From NCBI RefSeq assembly GCF_004193775.1, contig NC_041008.1, positions 17,875,731-17,939,730 on the forward strand: DNA of 64,000 bases. Reading direction: 5' to 3'. Both the position numbers and the translations under genes were made by a program. Shown piece after piece: positions 1 through 16,491 of this stretch. The DNA is from Glycine soja. Taxonomy: Eukaryota > Streptophyta > Magnoliopsida > Fabales > Fabaceae. The notes beneath the pieces are model-generated. The model was not told where the DNA came from. It saw nothing but the letters and a program-made list of their open reading frames with translations, and did no database searches. Each line of letters begins with the position of its first letter. The stretch's first letter is position 1.

Positions 1-369
1 AAAAGGTAAATGCTCTACTAAATAATTTGATTATTGTATTAGTTTTCCTTTTTACCACAAATTACAAAATGCAGTTAGTTTGTTACCTATACATGTATAC
101 TAATGTCCATAAATATTTTGTTGTCGTTGAGTTTGCATCTATACTATTTGAGTGATTATGTATGTTAATTGTCTTGATGCTAAGTTTTCATTGTTTGGAA
201 TGAGTATATTTTATTAAGTTTATTTGATAATTTTGTCTGTAATAAATTTAACATAATGGCTCTTTTTTAACAATTATTTGTGTGTGAAATCTACAAATCA
301 CTTATTACCTATTGATTTCACACGCAAATAATTTCATTAGAAAGAAACTACTGTTTCTCTACAAATGTC
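1..369. other. AT-rich intergenic sequence
   Basis: No open frame with coding character, RNA gene or recognisable repeat is seen here. It leads into the hairpin repeat cluster that begins near 370. Confidence 0.6.
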
Positions 370-905
370 TTTACATAATGAACCACATTCAAAGACAGTA
401 CTTATAAGAACCGTCTTTGAAGAGGCACATTCAAAAGCGGTTCTTATGTAACAACCGTCTTAAAAGAGATATATTCAAAGACGATTTTTATGTAACAATC
501 GTTTTTGAAGAGGCACATTCAAAGACGATTCTTATGTAACAACCGTCTTTGAATGTGCTTCTTCTAAGACGGTTGTTACATAAAAATTGTCTTTGAATGT
601 GCATGTTTTTTAAGACGGTTATTCTAGAATCGTCGTAGTTGTTAATCATTTTCAACGTCATTGCCTTCAAAGAAGACAGTTTTACAACCGTCGTTAAAAG
701 CTTATTAGAACCGTCATTAAAAAGCTTATTTCTAGTAGTGTCTTTAACGATAATTACTTATAAGACCATTTTTGAAACCACTGTATGAAAAAATCAGTGA
801 CATTTTTTAAATTAACTAGAAGTTACTTAAGACAACTTCGTGCTAAAATCGTCTTAGATTACATGAATACAAAGACGGTTTTTGAAAACCGTCTTTAAGT
901 TTAAA
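370..905. repeat. Tandem hairpin cluster with CACTA-type end
   Basis: Many copies of AAGACGGTT and its complement AACCGTCTT occur here. Between 388 and 557 they form four tandem units spaced about 43 bp apart. Each unit has arms of about 13 bp and a short loop, usually CTTATGTAAC: 388-400/409-421, 430-442/453-465, 474-486/497-509 and 518-530/541-553. After 557 the same unit continues in the opposite orientation. At 730-741 the minus strand reads CACTACTAGAAA, which looks like the terminal inverted repeat of a CACTA (CMC) transposon; AACCGTC-like copies next to it would be its subterminal repeats. A further hairpin lies at 871-896. The other CACTA end was not found, so the element may extend left of the window or be nested. 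Confidence 0.6.
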
Positions 906-1396
906 CATATATGTAATGTCGACACTGCCTTGTCGCGCTCACTCTCTTTTAGAAATCCCTTACTCTCGTGTCCACTTTGTGTTGTAACATTAACCACAAA
1001 TCCATCACTCTTACACCACCCTAGCCTCAGCCTCGCGTTGTGGCCTCACTCTCGCGCCCTAGCCTGACGCTCATGCCTTGATTCTCCGTGACCTGCAACT
1101 CTGCGTCATTGTCTTCATTCAGTGAGCTTCCATTTTTATTTGCTTATGTGCTCATGAAGAATAATTTCTTTGCTTAAGGCTTGACTTAAAACATTTTACA
1201 TACACATTTCCTTTAGGGTTGAACAAATGGAACAACAAAAGATATCTCACTTTTGATGTAAAAGAAAGAAAATCCTATACTTTCTAGACATGACTCTCTA
1301 GAAGTTCTTGGATGAACTCTTCTCGCGTTTTCTTGACTAATTGTCAATCTCCTCACTACTACTAACACTTCTTGAAAGCATCTTCTCTTTGGTGTA
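906..1396. other. GC-richer block beside the repeat cluster, no gene recognised
   Basis: About 900-1130 is clearly richer in G and C than its surroundings and has a short open frame, but no family resemblance was seen. It may be part of the transposon whose repeats lie to the left. The rest is ordinary AT-rich sequence. Confidence 0.4.
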
Positions 1397-2515
1397 TGTA
1401 ACAACCCATTTTTCGTAAATAAATTAAAAATGTTTTTTATTTAAAAATAAATAGGGTTTTAGAAAAAATGATGAGGTTTTTATAATTAAATAAATAAAGA
1501 GAAATAAATTTATTAATTAAAATAATGCTTTGAAGAAAAATATAAAAAAATATTTTATATATTCATTTGATAGAAAATAAAATAGAGTTTATTTTTATAA
1601 AATAAAAAATGGAGTAAATAAAAGACCAAGAGTACCCTAGCTATAGCTATAAATAGAGAAGTAATAGGTCAATTTTTCCATTTACGACACATCTATGCAC
1701 TCTCTCCAAAACCTTATCTTTCCCTGCATACACTCAAACCTGTTTAAGTAAAATGATGATTTTGGACTAGCTAACCGTTGGATTGTTGTGAAATTTGAAC
1801 ACGAGGTACGGTACTAATTTCCCCGCACACCCACCGTTGGGATTTTTAAGATAATATTCATGGTGAAAGAAATGTCCTTTGCACTGAGCTTTCTCTATTC
1901 CCACATACACCCAAAACCTGTCTCAGTAAAACTACAATCTCAGATTCATCAACCGTTGGGTCGTCGTGAAATTTGGATACCACCTTTGAAACTCATTTTC
2001 TCACATTCTCACCGTTGGGATTTGTGAAATAATATTTTTGCAGAGAGAAATTAGTGTCGCACTTTGACAGTAAAGTGGAGGCCACAATCTATTCTCCTCT
2101 CTAACGCTTGGAAATCCGAACAGAGCAAACAAGAAAAACTTGAAGAATTTTAGGGAATTGCTAGAGACGCTGCTATCACTATCGAACTACACACGTGAAC
2201 CCGCTTAGAGGTAAGAGATGAGTTATTCACAATTGAGGAGTAGTGAGAACATGTGTAGGGATCCTTAGTATCAATCAGAATGAGCTTTTTGGGTGTTTCT
2301 GCAAATTTTGATTTTATCTTTATAATTATAACTGTGAATTATACATGTTTGACGAACCAATTGATGTCCCATAAAAATTTACTGTGAAATTGATGTGTTC
2401 CTGTGTTGAGTGTGAATCCTAAAAATTGTTTTTATTAACGTGAATTATACTCTAAATAATATTGGCTTATTTTATACAAATTATTGTCTTGTTATGTATT
2501 TTTCCACGATGATGA
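1397..2515 (+). mobile_element. Probable solo LTR of a Ty3/gypsy retrotransposon
   Basis: The segment begins TGTAACAACCC, a form common for plant gypsy LTR starts, and has a good TATA box (CTATAAATAGAG) near 1649. Two diverged tandem copies of about 165 bp (about 1727-1880 and 1895-2060) each carry two CCGTTGG motifs followed by GTGAAAT-like sequence, an arrangement familiar from legume gypsy LTRs. No primer binding site, polypurine tract or coding domain is seen beside it, so a solo LTR is inferred. The right end is uncertain; I placed it before the TA microsatellite. No target-site duplication was identified. Confidence 0.45.
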
Positions 2516-2523
2516 TTAACATG

Positions 2524-2524
<1 letters not shown>

Positions 2525-2599
<75 letters not shown>
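2525..2599. repeat. (TA)n microsatellite
   Basis: Uninterrupted alternating TA of about 75 bp. A short TG run follows at about 2672-2690. Confidence 0.95.
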
Positions 2600-2603
<4 letters not shown>

Positions 2604-2865
2604 CATAAATTAAAGAAAGTTGTAAAGTTAATGCCTAGTAGTAATTTCTTTTGATGTAATTTTAATTATATATGTGTGTGTGTGTGTGTTTTGTATCATA
2701 CAAGTATTATTATTGTGTGATGTGCAAGTTATGAGGCGGGATAAATTATTATAATGAGATTCTTTATGAAATCGTCGTGGAAAGTCAAAAAATTTTATGA
2801 TGTTGGCTTCAAAAACGGTTTTAATACTTCTTTGAATGTAATTGTATATCATTTTTGCAGTGGTG

Positions 2866-3555
2866 TTAAGATTAATTAGTTTCTCTATTTTATTTTCATT
2901 ATCATTAACCAAAATAACCTAATTAAAAGTAGTATAGAAACATATATAACAACACTTCGAAAAAAGAATTGATCAAATTCATTCAAGATATAATTGGGTT
3001 AAACAACTTCATCTTTAATAATCAAGATATAAATGGGTTAAACAACTTCATCTTTAATAATCAATAGATTTTAGATAATTATCTTATTTTAAATTATATC
3101 ATTAATGTAGTTACTATTGGACCATTGACATTATAATTCAAGCTTATCCATTAGTTTTCATTTAAATTTAAACTTAATTTAGATAAATATAATTTATAGA
3201 TAGCTTATATATATTCTCAAATTTCTTATTGATAAGATTGATCTTGTTTCAACCACCCGCGTGAGTGCGTATTAGACTATTAGCATGGTAATTTAAGTTT
3301 ATCTTTTAGTTGTCATTTAAATTCAAATTTAAGTTATAGATAATTTAGTAAATAAATTAGAGTTATTTTATTATCTTGTACTCTATATATACATCTCTGG
3401 TACATACTGAGTTGATGAATAAAATCCTATATTATCTTTTCCATAGTTTCTATCATATTTAATGCATGCATTATTATTTCTCTCTCATAAATTTTTTTAA
3501 AAAAAATTACAATGACAATGGATAAGTTCTTGGTAGGATACTATAGTACCATCCC
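2866..3555. repeat. Diverged duplicated segment, copy A
   Basis: This stretch is homologous to 4496-4880. Both start with TTAAGATTAATTA and TTTCTCTATTTT and end with GACAATGGATA followed by a similar tail. Copy A has about 360 bp that copy B lacks, including a 39-bp tandem duplication (2986-3024 and 3025-3063). Copy A lacks the SINE present in copy B. No coding potential is seen. Confidence 0.75.
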
Positions 3556-4495
3556 CATATTTAGTATTTGAAATTTACATATTTATTGGGTACCTATATA
3601 CCCACATTTTACTAATTTTAAAATTAATAAATCAATAAAAATATTAATTAAAAATTATCACAATTGAAAATTCACCTTTAAGCATTTAAGCATAACATTA
3701 AAAACATACAAACATACTCTTAAATCATTGAAACATATGTCATAACTAAAAGCATAAACATAATCATATGACATTGAAACTTGGATTTAATGTAATGGTA
3801 CTCTTCAAAACATGAAAAAAATAATACATTGAAACTAATTAATTTATAATTATATACGAAAAAAATTATACAGTGTAAAATTACTTTACAGTTATTTAAT
3901 CATAAATTATCTTATATAATAAATTTATTAACTTTTATAATAATTCTCTTAAAAATTATAATATTAATAATTTATTATTAAATAACAATATAAAATTATC
4001 TAGTTCATAGTGCCCGCTTCTTTCTTTTTGGCCAACAGATATAAAATGCAACAAGATCTTCTCCAACGACTTTTTAAGTTGCTTTTCCAACTAGGGTTGC
4101 TTCATTCAACAACAACAACAAAAAAACTGGGGTTGCTTCGCTTGTTCTCCATCCTCCCATTTGATGATGACATGTGCAGTCGATTTAAGAATAAAATGAT
4201 TGAAACATAAATTTTAGGTCCACATGATAAAAAAAATCTATTAATTTTTATAAAATAAAAAAGTCTCATATATTAAAAAAATATCACATTTAGCACTCAG
4301 GTATAGTTATCACATAATAATTTACTTTATACTTTATCTATAGGTATTCCTGAACCTATGCGGACATTATATTAGCAAAATTTAAAGGAACTCTTACAGA
4401 GAAAGAGTGGCAAAAATCCAAAACCCTCTAAATGTGCTCAACGTAAAAAAGAGTATATATATATGAAAATATCTTATCATTTCTTTGATAGGCTT
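3556..4495. other. AT-rich intergenic sequence
   Basis: No gene, RNA or clear repeat is recognised. Short open frames near 4010-4210 have no family resemblance. Confidence 0.6.
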
Positions 4496-4880
4496 TTAAG
4501 ATTAATTAATTTCTCTATTTTCTTTTCATTTTTGCATATGCAAGGGTAAGGCTGTGTACAACATCCCTCCCGCATACCTTCGCATAGCGAAGAGCCTCTG
4601 GGCAATGGGATACGAAGTTTTTATCATTAACAAGAATAACTGAATTAAAAGTAGTATAAAAAAATATATAACAAAATTTAGAAAAAAGAATTTGTCTAAT
4701 TGATTCAAGATATAAACCACTTAAACAATTTCATCTATTGCGCACATATGGTGAATAAAATCCTATTTTATCTTCTCTATAGTTTCTACCATATTAATGC
4801 ATTATTCTTCTCTCTCATAGAGCTAAAAGATTTATTATGACAATGGATACGGTCTTGGATACTGTAATACCTCCGACGCG
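4496..4880. repeat. Diverged duplicated segment, copy B
   Basis: Homologue of 2866-3555, shortened internally but carrying a 92-bp insert at 4531-4622 that copy A does not have. Outside the insert the two copies can be aligned by eye over most of their length. Confidence 0.75.
4531..4622 (+). mobile_element. 5'-truncated SINE (Au-like)
   Basis: The insert reads GGGTAAGGCTGTGTACAACA near its left end and then contains a CGCATAGCGAAGAGCCT segment and a T-rich end. This matches the 3' part of the widespread plant Au-type SINE family as I recall it. The tRNA-like head is missing. Its borders are defined independently, because copy A of the flanking duplication runs straight from TTTCATT to ATCATTAAC at 2900/2901, an empty site. 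Confidence 0.7.
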
Positions 4881-5197
4881 TACTTACATTTGAAAAATCA
4901 TATCCAGGTTAGTAACAATTTTAATCTTCATGTAGGTTGGAATAGAGGAACTGAGGAACATACAACAAAAGAATCATCATCACATCTTTAACAGCATAAA
5001 GAAACAATTAGCAAAGTGAAAATATGTATATACACACGCATATATTACGTACACATGCGGACGAATAAGGCCTTTCTTCCCATGATATTGTATTTCCCTT
5101 TGGAAAAACATTGATCTTATTCCTAATTACTAAATGATATATATGACCACATTCTACTTATATATGTACCTAACGCCACATACACATGTAACCATGA
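4881..5197. other. Short intergenic or 3' flanking sequence of the kinase gene
   Basis: AT-rich sequence downstream of the kinase stop codon on the minus strand. It presumably includes the 3' untranslated region; no polyadenylation signal could be assigned with confidence. Confidence 0.5.
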
Positions 5198-10685
<5,488 letters not shown>

Positions 10686-12190
10686 AGCTATGGCCCCAGC
10701 TCCAGTCTCCTACGCTCCTATTAAAATTTGTAACGACATTTGTCCCTCAAATTTATCACACACACCAACCACCAACCAGGATGAAAACAAGACACTCAAG
10801 CCAACTACCTTTTGGAAAAGAACGAAGCAAGTTGGAAACTTGAATACACTGCAGGGTTAAAAGAATTCACAGCATGGTTTGAATCACTGTTATAACCAAA
10901 ATCCTAGCCTGAGGTTTCAACCTGATGGGGGGGTTTAAAAACGTTGAAAAACTGTGGTTTTTACTCGTACAGAGAAAAGTAACCAAAGCTTTGATAGTTT
11001 ATGAGAGGTAGCAGTGTTGCAGGGTTGGAAGGAACGTGTGAATCCATAAATTGTTAGGAAATGGAAAAATGAAACGAAGGGTCAAGGAAGCAGCTATCAA
11101 CAGAAAGGAACGGCAGCAAAGATCAAACGAAGTGGGGGTTAAACTATGAAAGGGACATGTACCTGCATGTCTTTATTATTTTCTTTGTTGTCTACTTATA
11201 TGGTGATCTTTGCTTGACAAAATGAATAATATTAATGTATTATGATTTATATTTTTTATATAAGACAGTAGAGTGATGCTGTGAAGACATAGACCAAGAC
11301 AATGAATAATAATAATAACTAGAAAAAGACCCACCCAGTGCACCCGTTTATAAATAATTAAAGAAATATTTAAATAAATTATTTGTTTGATAAATTAAAT
11401 TTAAAAATATAATTGTTAATGATATTTTATATTATTTTTAAATTATGTGTATAAATTAAGATATTTTTTATTTGTCAATATATTTATAAGGTAATATTTT
11501 AAAATTGGGGACTAACCACTCAACTAAAGTTGATTAACATAATTATAAATAAATTTCATAAGAGTAATACAAGAATAAAGTAAAATTGACATAATCAGAC
11601 AAAGAAATATATTTAATGAAAGAAAAATAGTCAACCATAATGATAAAACACATAAAAATGATATGAATAAAACATCAAAAATTATTTATTTAAATAGATT
11701 TTTTTACGTATTTATTTCCTTATGTTGGTGACTTTTGTTTTCTTTGGTATGTTCATTTTTAAACATTGAAGTAAGATTGATCCTTAATCGGATGATGTTA
11801 GAACAGGTTATTTAGTGGGTTATTTTTCCTTAATGGACTTACGAGATTGAATAAACTTCTTCATTAAATGATGAAGTTGTACCTTTTGACTTGTTAAATG
11901 TTTGTATTTTTGGACTTTGACTTATAATTAGTTATTGAATAGACTCATCTAATGATATTTGTTGTGGTGAAATGTGCTCCTTTTTTTAATAAAAATATTA
12001 ATTAGTGGACGAAATTATTAATATTTTGTACAGAAGCAAAAATGTAAATAAAACATAAATATGGTTACTTTTTTAATTTTTTTGAGGTGAGAATCATGAT
12101 GAATGATATTTTTTGGGATGTAAGTCCTTGTGACGGCATAAGTTTGACCTTCCTTCAAGCTGAGTTGTGAGCTTGATTTCAAAAATAAAA
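10686..12190. other. Kinase 5' flank, then AT-rich intergenic sequence
   Basis: 10686-11170 is more mixed in composition and probably holds the leader and promoter of the kinase gene. No specific element could be assigned. From about 11200 the sequence is AT-rich and featureless. Confidence 0.5.
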
Positions 12191-12194
12191 GTGC

Positions 12195-12320
12195 ATTTGC
12201 AAAGTGTATACAATATTGGGGGTATGTTAACCTTAGATGGTTGTTTGCATTCTCCACAAGTGTATTCATTTTCTTCTTTTCTAACTTTCTTTTGACATCT
12301 CTCACATGTAACATAATTCT
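12195..12320 (-). pseudogene. Possible zinc-finger fragment of a replication protein A-like protein
   Basis: One minus-strand frame reads CERCQKKVRKEENEYTC followed by GEC, a C-x2-C ... C-x2-C pattern like the zinc ribbon in the C-terminal domain of RPA1-type single-strand DNA-binding proteins. A stop codon lies just upstream in that frame and the rest of the domain is not recognisable, so this is a remnant at best. RPA-like genes are often carried by plant Helitrons, but no Helitron ends were identified. Confidence 0.35.
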
Positions 12321-12359
12321 AACGAGACGTATAGTCAATCTCATTGATTGTTGCATGAA

Positions 12360-13050
12360 TTGTGAAAATATTATCCTATTATTTTATATATGTTGAAACT
12401 ATGAAAAAATAAAGTATGATTGAATATTATGAATATGAAGGTTATGGTAAGTTAGCATACATGTGGTTCTAATACTCATATCATGGACCTTATATCTTGC
12501 AAACATCTTCTATTTTTTTAACACTTTTCTGTCAAGATCAATGTTGGCGGAACTTGGAGAAGATAATTCTTTTATTTGTTATTGCTCCAATTTTTTTCTA
12601 CATAGTTACATCAATCAAAGAATTACAATAAACTAACAATTTTGTTTGTTGAATGATACAAAATGTGTATAATAAAAATAAAATAAAAGAAGGAAGTTCA
12701 TTTTACCCTAAGTTGAACTTTACACAATTAGGATGGTATAAGTTGATATAGATCTTTGTACTTGAAGTTGAATCGATTGAATACTCATTTAAAAAACAAT
12801 TATTACAATATAATTGTTAGTAAACTAAAATTACTATCTTAAATAAAATATAAAAAAAATTATTGTAAGCAAAATATATGATATAGACTTAATTAAATTA
12901 AAATTATTTATTTATTAAATAAGTTGAATTGAAAATAATACTTAAGATAGTAAAGAAACATCTCAAATAAATAAATAAATATCAAATTAAATAAACATGC
13001 TAATATAAAAATAAAGAGATAGGAATTTATGGATCAATTTTTATTTAAAG

Positions 13051-13051
<1 letters not shown>
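12360..13051. other. AT-rich intergenic sequence
   Basis: No gene or distinct repeat seen. Confidence 0.6.

Positions 13052-13091
<40 letters not shown>
13052..13091. repeat. (TA)n microsatellite
   Basis: Alternating TA of about 40 bp. Confidence 0.95.
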
Positions 13092-13095
<4 letters not shown>

Positions 13096-13160
13096 TTTTA
13101 AAAATTAATATAAAAAATAAATTTAGAAAAATAATTTCAATTTCCATGGTGAAATGACAA

Positions 13161-13362
13161 CAATTTTATTTTTGGTCCTTGCCACTTATTTTTAGTTCTT
13201 GGTAAATTAGCAAATTTTATGTTTATTCTATAATAAATATTTCTCATTTATTATTAATACAGACAAAAATGAAATTTGTTAATTTATTAAGAAGCAAATA
13301 CAAAATTTTCTAATTTATCAGGGACTAAAATAAAATATCAAGGATTAAAAATAAAAGTGTTA
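13161..13362. repeat. Foldback (inverted repeat) element
   Basis: The arm at about 13161-13246 is the reverse complement of about 13265-13362 with scattered mismatches. Both contain GGTCCTT or GGGACTA followed by AAATTAGCAAATTTTAT-like sequence. Further sequence to about 13460 ends in CATATTTAAGCC, a terminal form common on legume Mutator-like elements (GGCTTAAATATG). The borders are not fixed. Confidence 0.5.
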
Positions 13363-13462
13363 TTTTATTAGGCATTCAAAGCAAAACAAACATTATTAGG
13401 AAGCAAATAAAAAAATTGAGTATTTATTAGGGATCAAAAACATATTTAAGCCTAAATTTTGT

Positions 13463-15055
13463 TAAGGATTTTAAATTTCTAAAAGTAATCAAATCTTTGA
13501 ATTTCTTATCCATTATAGAAGTTATTGTAACTATCTTTGAACCTTTTTATTGGATGTTGATTGTTTTTTTTTTTTTTGGATTTTGAGGCTATATTTGTCT
13601 ATAAAGTAATTTTAACAACTTCATTTATGGAAATAACGGATAACAAAGAGATGTGAAAATGTAATGTTTTATATTATTCTATCGTGGAAAGAAATATATA
13701 TTAGTGAATTGTACAAATCTATTACTTAATCAAAATTTATAATTAATGATAAAGTAAGAATAATTTATTTACTCTTTTAGTAGAAATTTCAATCTCCTTA
13801 TTTTTGTTGGTTTAATTTGCCGCTTACAATTAAGTCTTCGTCATTTAAGTGCATGAAGTGTACCAATAATGTCTATAATAAAATATGAGATATGTTAGAG
13901 TGAAATAAATTAGTTATAAATTTGCAAAAAATTAATGTTGTACATGTTAAGACACTTCTATCATCCACCCTTTGAGCTAGAGTTTTCATTGAACCAAACT
14001 CAAATAGTGTAGAAGAATGCTAATGGATATGTTATTGATTTTCTTGACAATAGTAGTAAGCAAATATTAAATAAATTTAATCAGCATAAAATATTTTTGA
14101 AGTAATTTAATGTAGAATATTATTTTTCATTTTGTAATATGTAATATTAGAGATAGTAAATAAAATTATATTTGTAATAGTTAAATTTGATGTGAAATAT
14201 ATTTTTACATATTAATGTGAAAAATAAATAAATTTCAATTTTGTTTAACCAACATATTTTTTTATATATTAGTTTGAAAACTAATTTTAGATCATGAACT
14301 TTATTGATGTGAAATATTTATTTATATTTATACTTATAAAGCATAAAATACATTAGAATTTAGAAATTACTAATATGAAAAGATTGAATGATATGTAAAA
14401 TGTAAAAGGAAATGGTTACCTTTTCACCCCGCAACACCATATTATATTTTACTTTGTTGGATTCTTATGTAAAGAAAGAGAATATAGTAGGTCAAGTTTG
14501 TATGTAATTAGAAAACATTTTTAATTATATAGTAGTATGATACGTAAGGTAATAAATAATTTTAATATGTATTGAGTTAAGAAATTGAAATTTAAAATTG
14601 TGATATACGCTACTAATCAAATCAATTCTGAATCAAATAATTAATATAAATAATCAAAAATCAAATTGTGTCATAATGACACATAACAATGAGATAAATT
14701 TAAATTTAAAATTCAAAAGTGTATCATATATTAGTAATCATAAAATCAAATCTGAATTAAGTATTTTAATATGAAAAATCAATAAAAAAATGTGTTCTAA
14801 TGAAAATTTAAAATGTAATAATTTTTTTACAAATGTTAATGAGTAATTTAAATTTTTAAATTGTATTTAATTATCAGTTAAATATTAATTGTTAATTAAT
14901 TTTGAGAGGCTTATATGTTTATTAAAATATATAATGTAAAAAATATATATAGAATGTATATAATATTAAATATAAATATACAAAAATCTTAAAATTTCAA
15001 TATTTTTAGTTACTTTTTGATGCACCAGTGTGAATTGAAAGAAAACATTAACCAA
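13463..15055. other. AT-rich intergenic sequence
   Basis: Very AT-rich. No gene, RNA gene or clear repeat is recognised. Confidence 0.6.
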
Positions 15056-15382
15056 GTGTCTGTTTGGTTGGAAGGAGGGAAGGGGAATTTTTTAATAAAT
15101 TATGTAATTTTATTAAATTGTCTTATTTTCTTATCTTCAAATATTTTTATTCTTTAATTTATTGATTTTTTAATCCTCATTAATTTAATTGAAATATTTT
15201 TGAATTTAATATATTTAAGATGATGATAAATATATTCTTATATTTTATTTTTAAAAGATTATTCAATTTTTTTCAAATATTGATTTTAAAGATCAATGTG
15301 GGGAAAAAATAATCAGGAAATTGAAGATAATAAGAAAAATTTCCCTCTCCTCCCCTTCCTTCCCATCCAACCAAACAGACCC
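15056..15382. mobile_element. MITE-like foldback element
   Basis: The left end GTGTCTGTTTGGTTGGAAGG and the reverse complement of the right end, GGGTCTGTTTGGTTGGATGG, match closely. Both are followed by a purine-rich block (AAGGGGAA-type), giving terminal inverted repeats of about 45 bp around an AT-rich core. The total of about 327 bp with no coding capacity fits a miniature inverted-repeat transposable element. A target duplication was not clear, so the superfamily is open. Confidence 0.7.
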
Positions 15383-16491
15383 TAAGTATATAAATTAAAT
15401 TTTACAAAATAAATTTTTAAAAATTAAATTACTTGTTGATGAAAAATAGAGGCATGGTTTGAATAAAATGGCATAATTGTTTTTATAATTTTACTTAAAT
15501 TTTAAAATTTTATGTCAATCACACAAACCTAAGTATGAGAGAAACGTTTTAAAATATAATATACATAAAGAAAAAGTAAAATGTGAACAATTAAATTAAA
15601 TTTTTATTTCACATATGAGTATTAGAATTAATCTATGGTCTACTATCAAAACACTCAAGTAAAAAAAAATACCTTTGAAATAATATTTCTTGAGGATGTG
15701 AATATTATTGTATTTCTGATGTTGTCTTTGTTGTCCTTAGTATTTCACAACCTTTGAACTTTAATTTTTTAATTTAATTTGAAGACATAAGAAAGGTATA
15801 ATATAATTTACATCCTTAACTGGAAACTTAAATAAAAGTTATACTTCCCTAAGAACATAATTTTTTATTTTTAGATAAGAAAAGTAAAAATAAACATACT
15901 ATTTCATAGTAGTGAAATGGGTAGAACAAGTCACTATTTGTTGTACATTGTCATATGATCTTAAAGTTATTTTTACTACTTTTGTAAGGCAAGAGGAGAA
16001 ATTTAACAATTATAAATGAAATTTGGCTAATATGACATAATTTAAATGATGTGTTTATGCTGAGATGACAATTCAAATGAAAATTAAATTTATAATTATT
16101 ATTAAAAGAGTAAAATTTCTTGAGTGCCATGTTTGCCAAATATGTTTTACAAAAATAATAAAAAACATTGATGAAAAGAATATTGATTGTAAATAAAATA
16201 TTGATCATTTTAGTATAGATATAATTTTTATAAATGAATAAGTCAGCATAAGGTATATTGAATTTGTTGAAAAACAGTCTTACAATTAAAGGTAAGATGA
16301 GACTTGTCCCTAGAACAAGAATAAAAAGAAAACAGAAGGAGCATGTATTCTAAGTTGCATACCACATGATCAAATATGGTATAATGTTATAATAGCATTA
16401 CTACTAATTATAAACAAAGTGACTACTGCACACTTCTTTTACACTCTAATCAATTAAAGTGCGTGTTGGAGTCCAAATCAAATTATAGACA
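15383..16491. other. AT-rich intergenic sequence
   Basis: No gene or distinct repeat seen. Confidence 0.6.

Noticed and set aside
882..1067. 61-codon Leu/Ser-rich frame next to the hairpin cluster
   Set aside because: It starts inside the repeat and has no conserved features.
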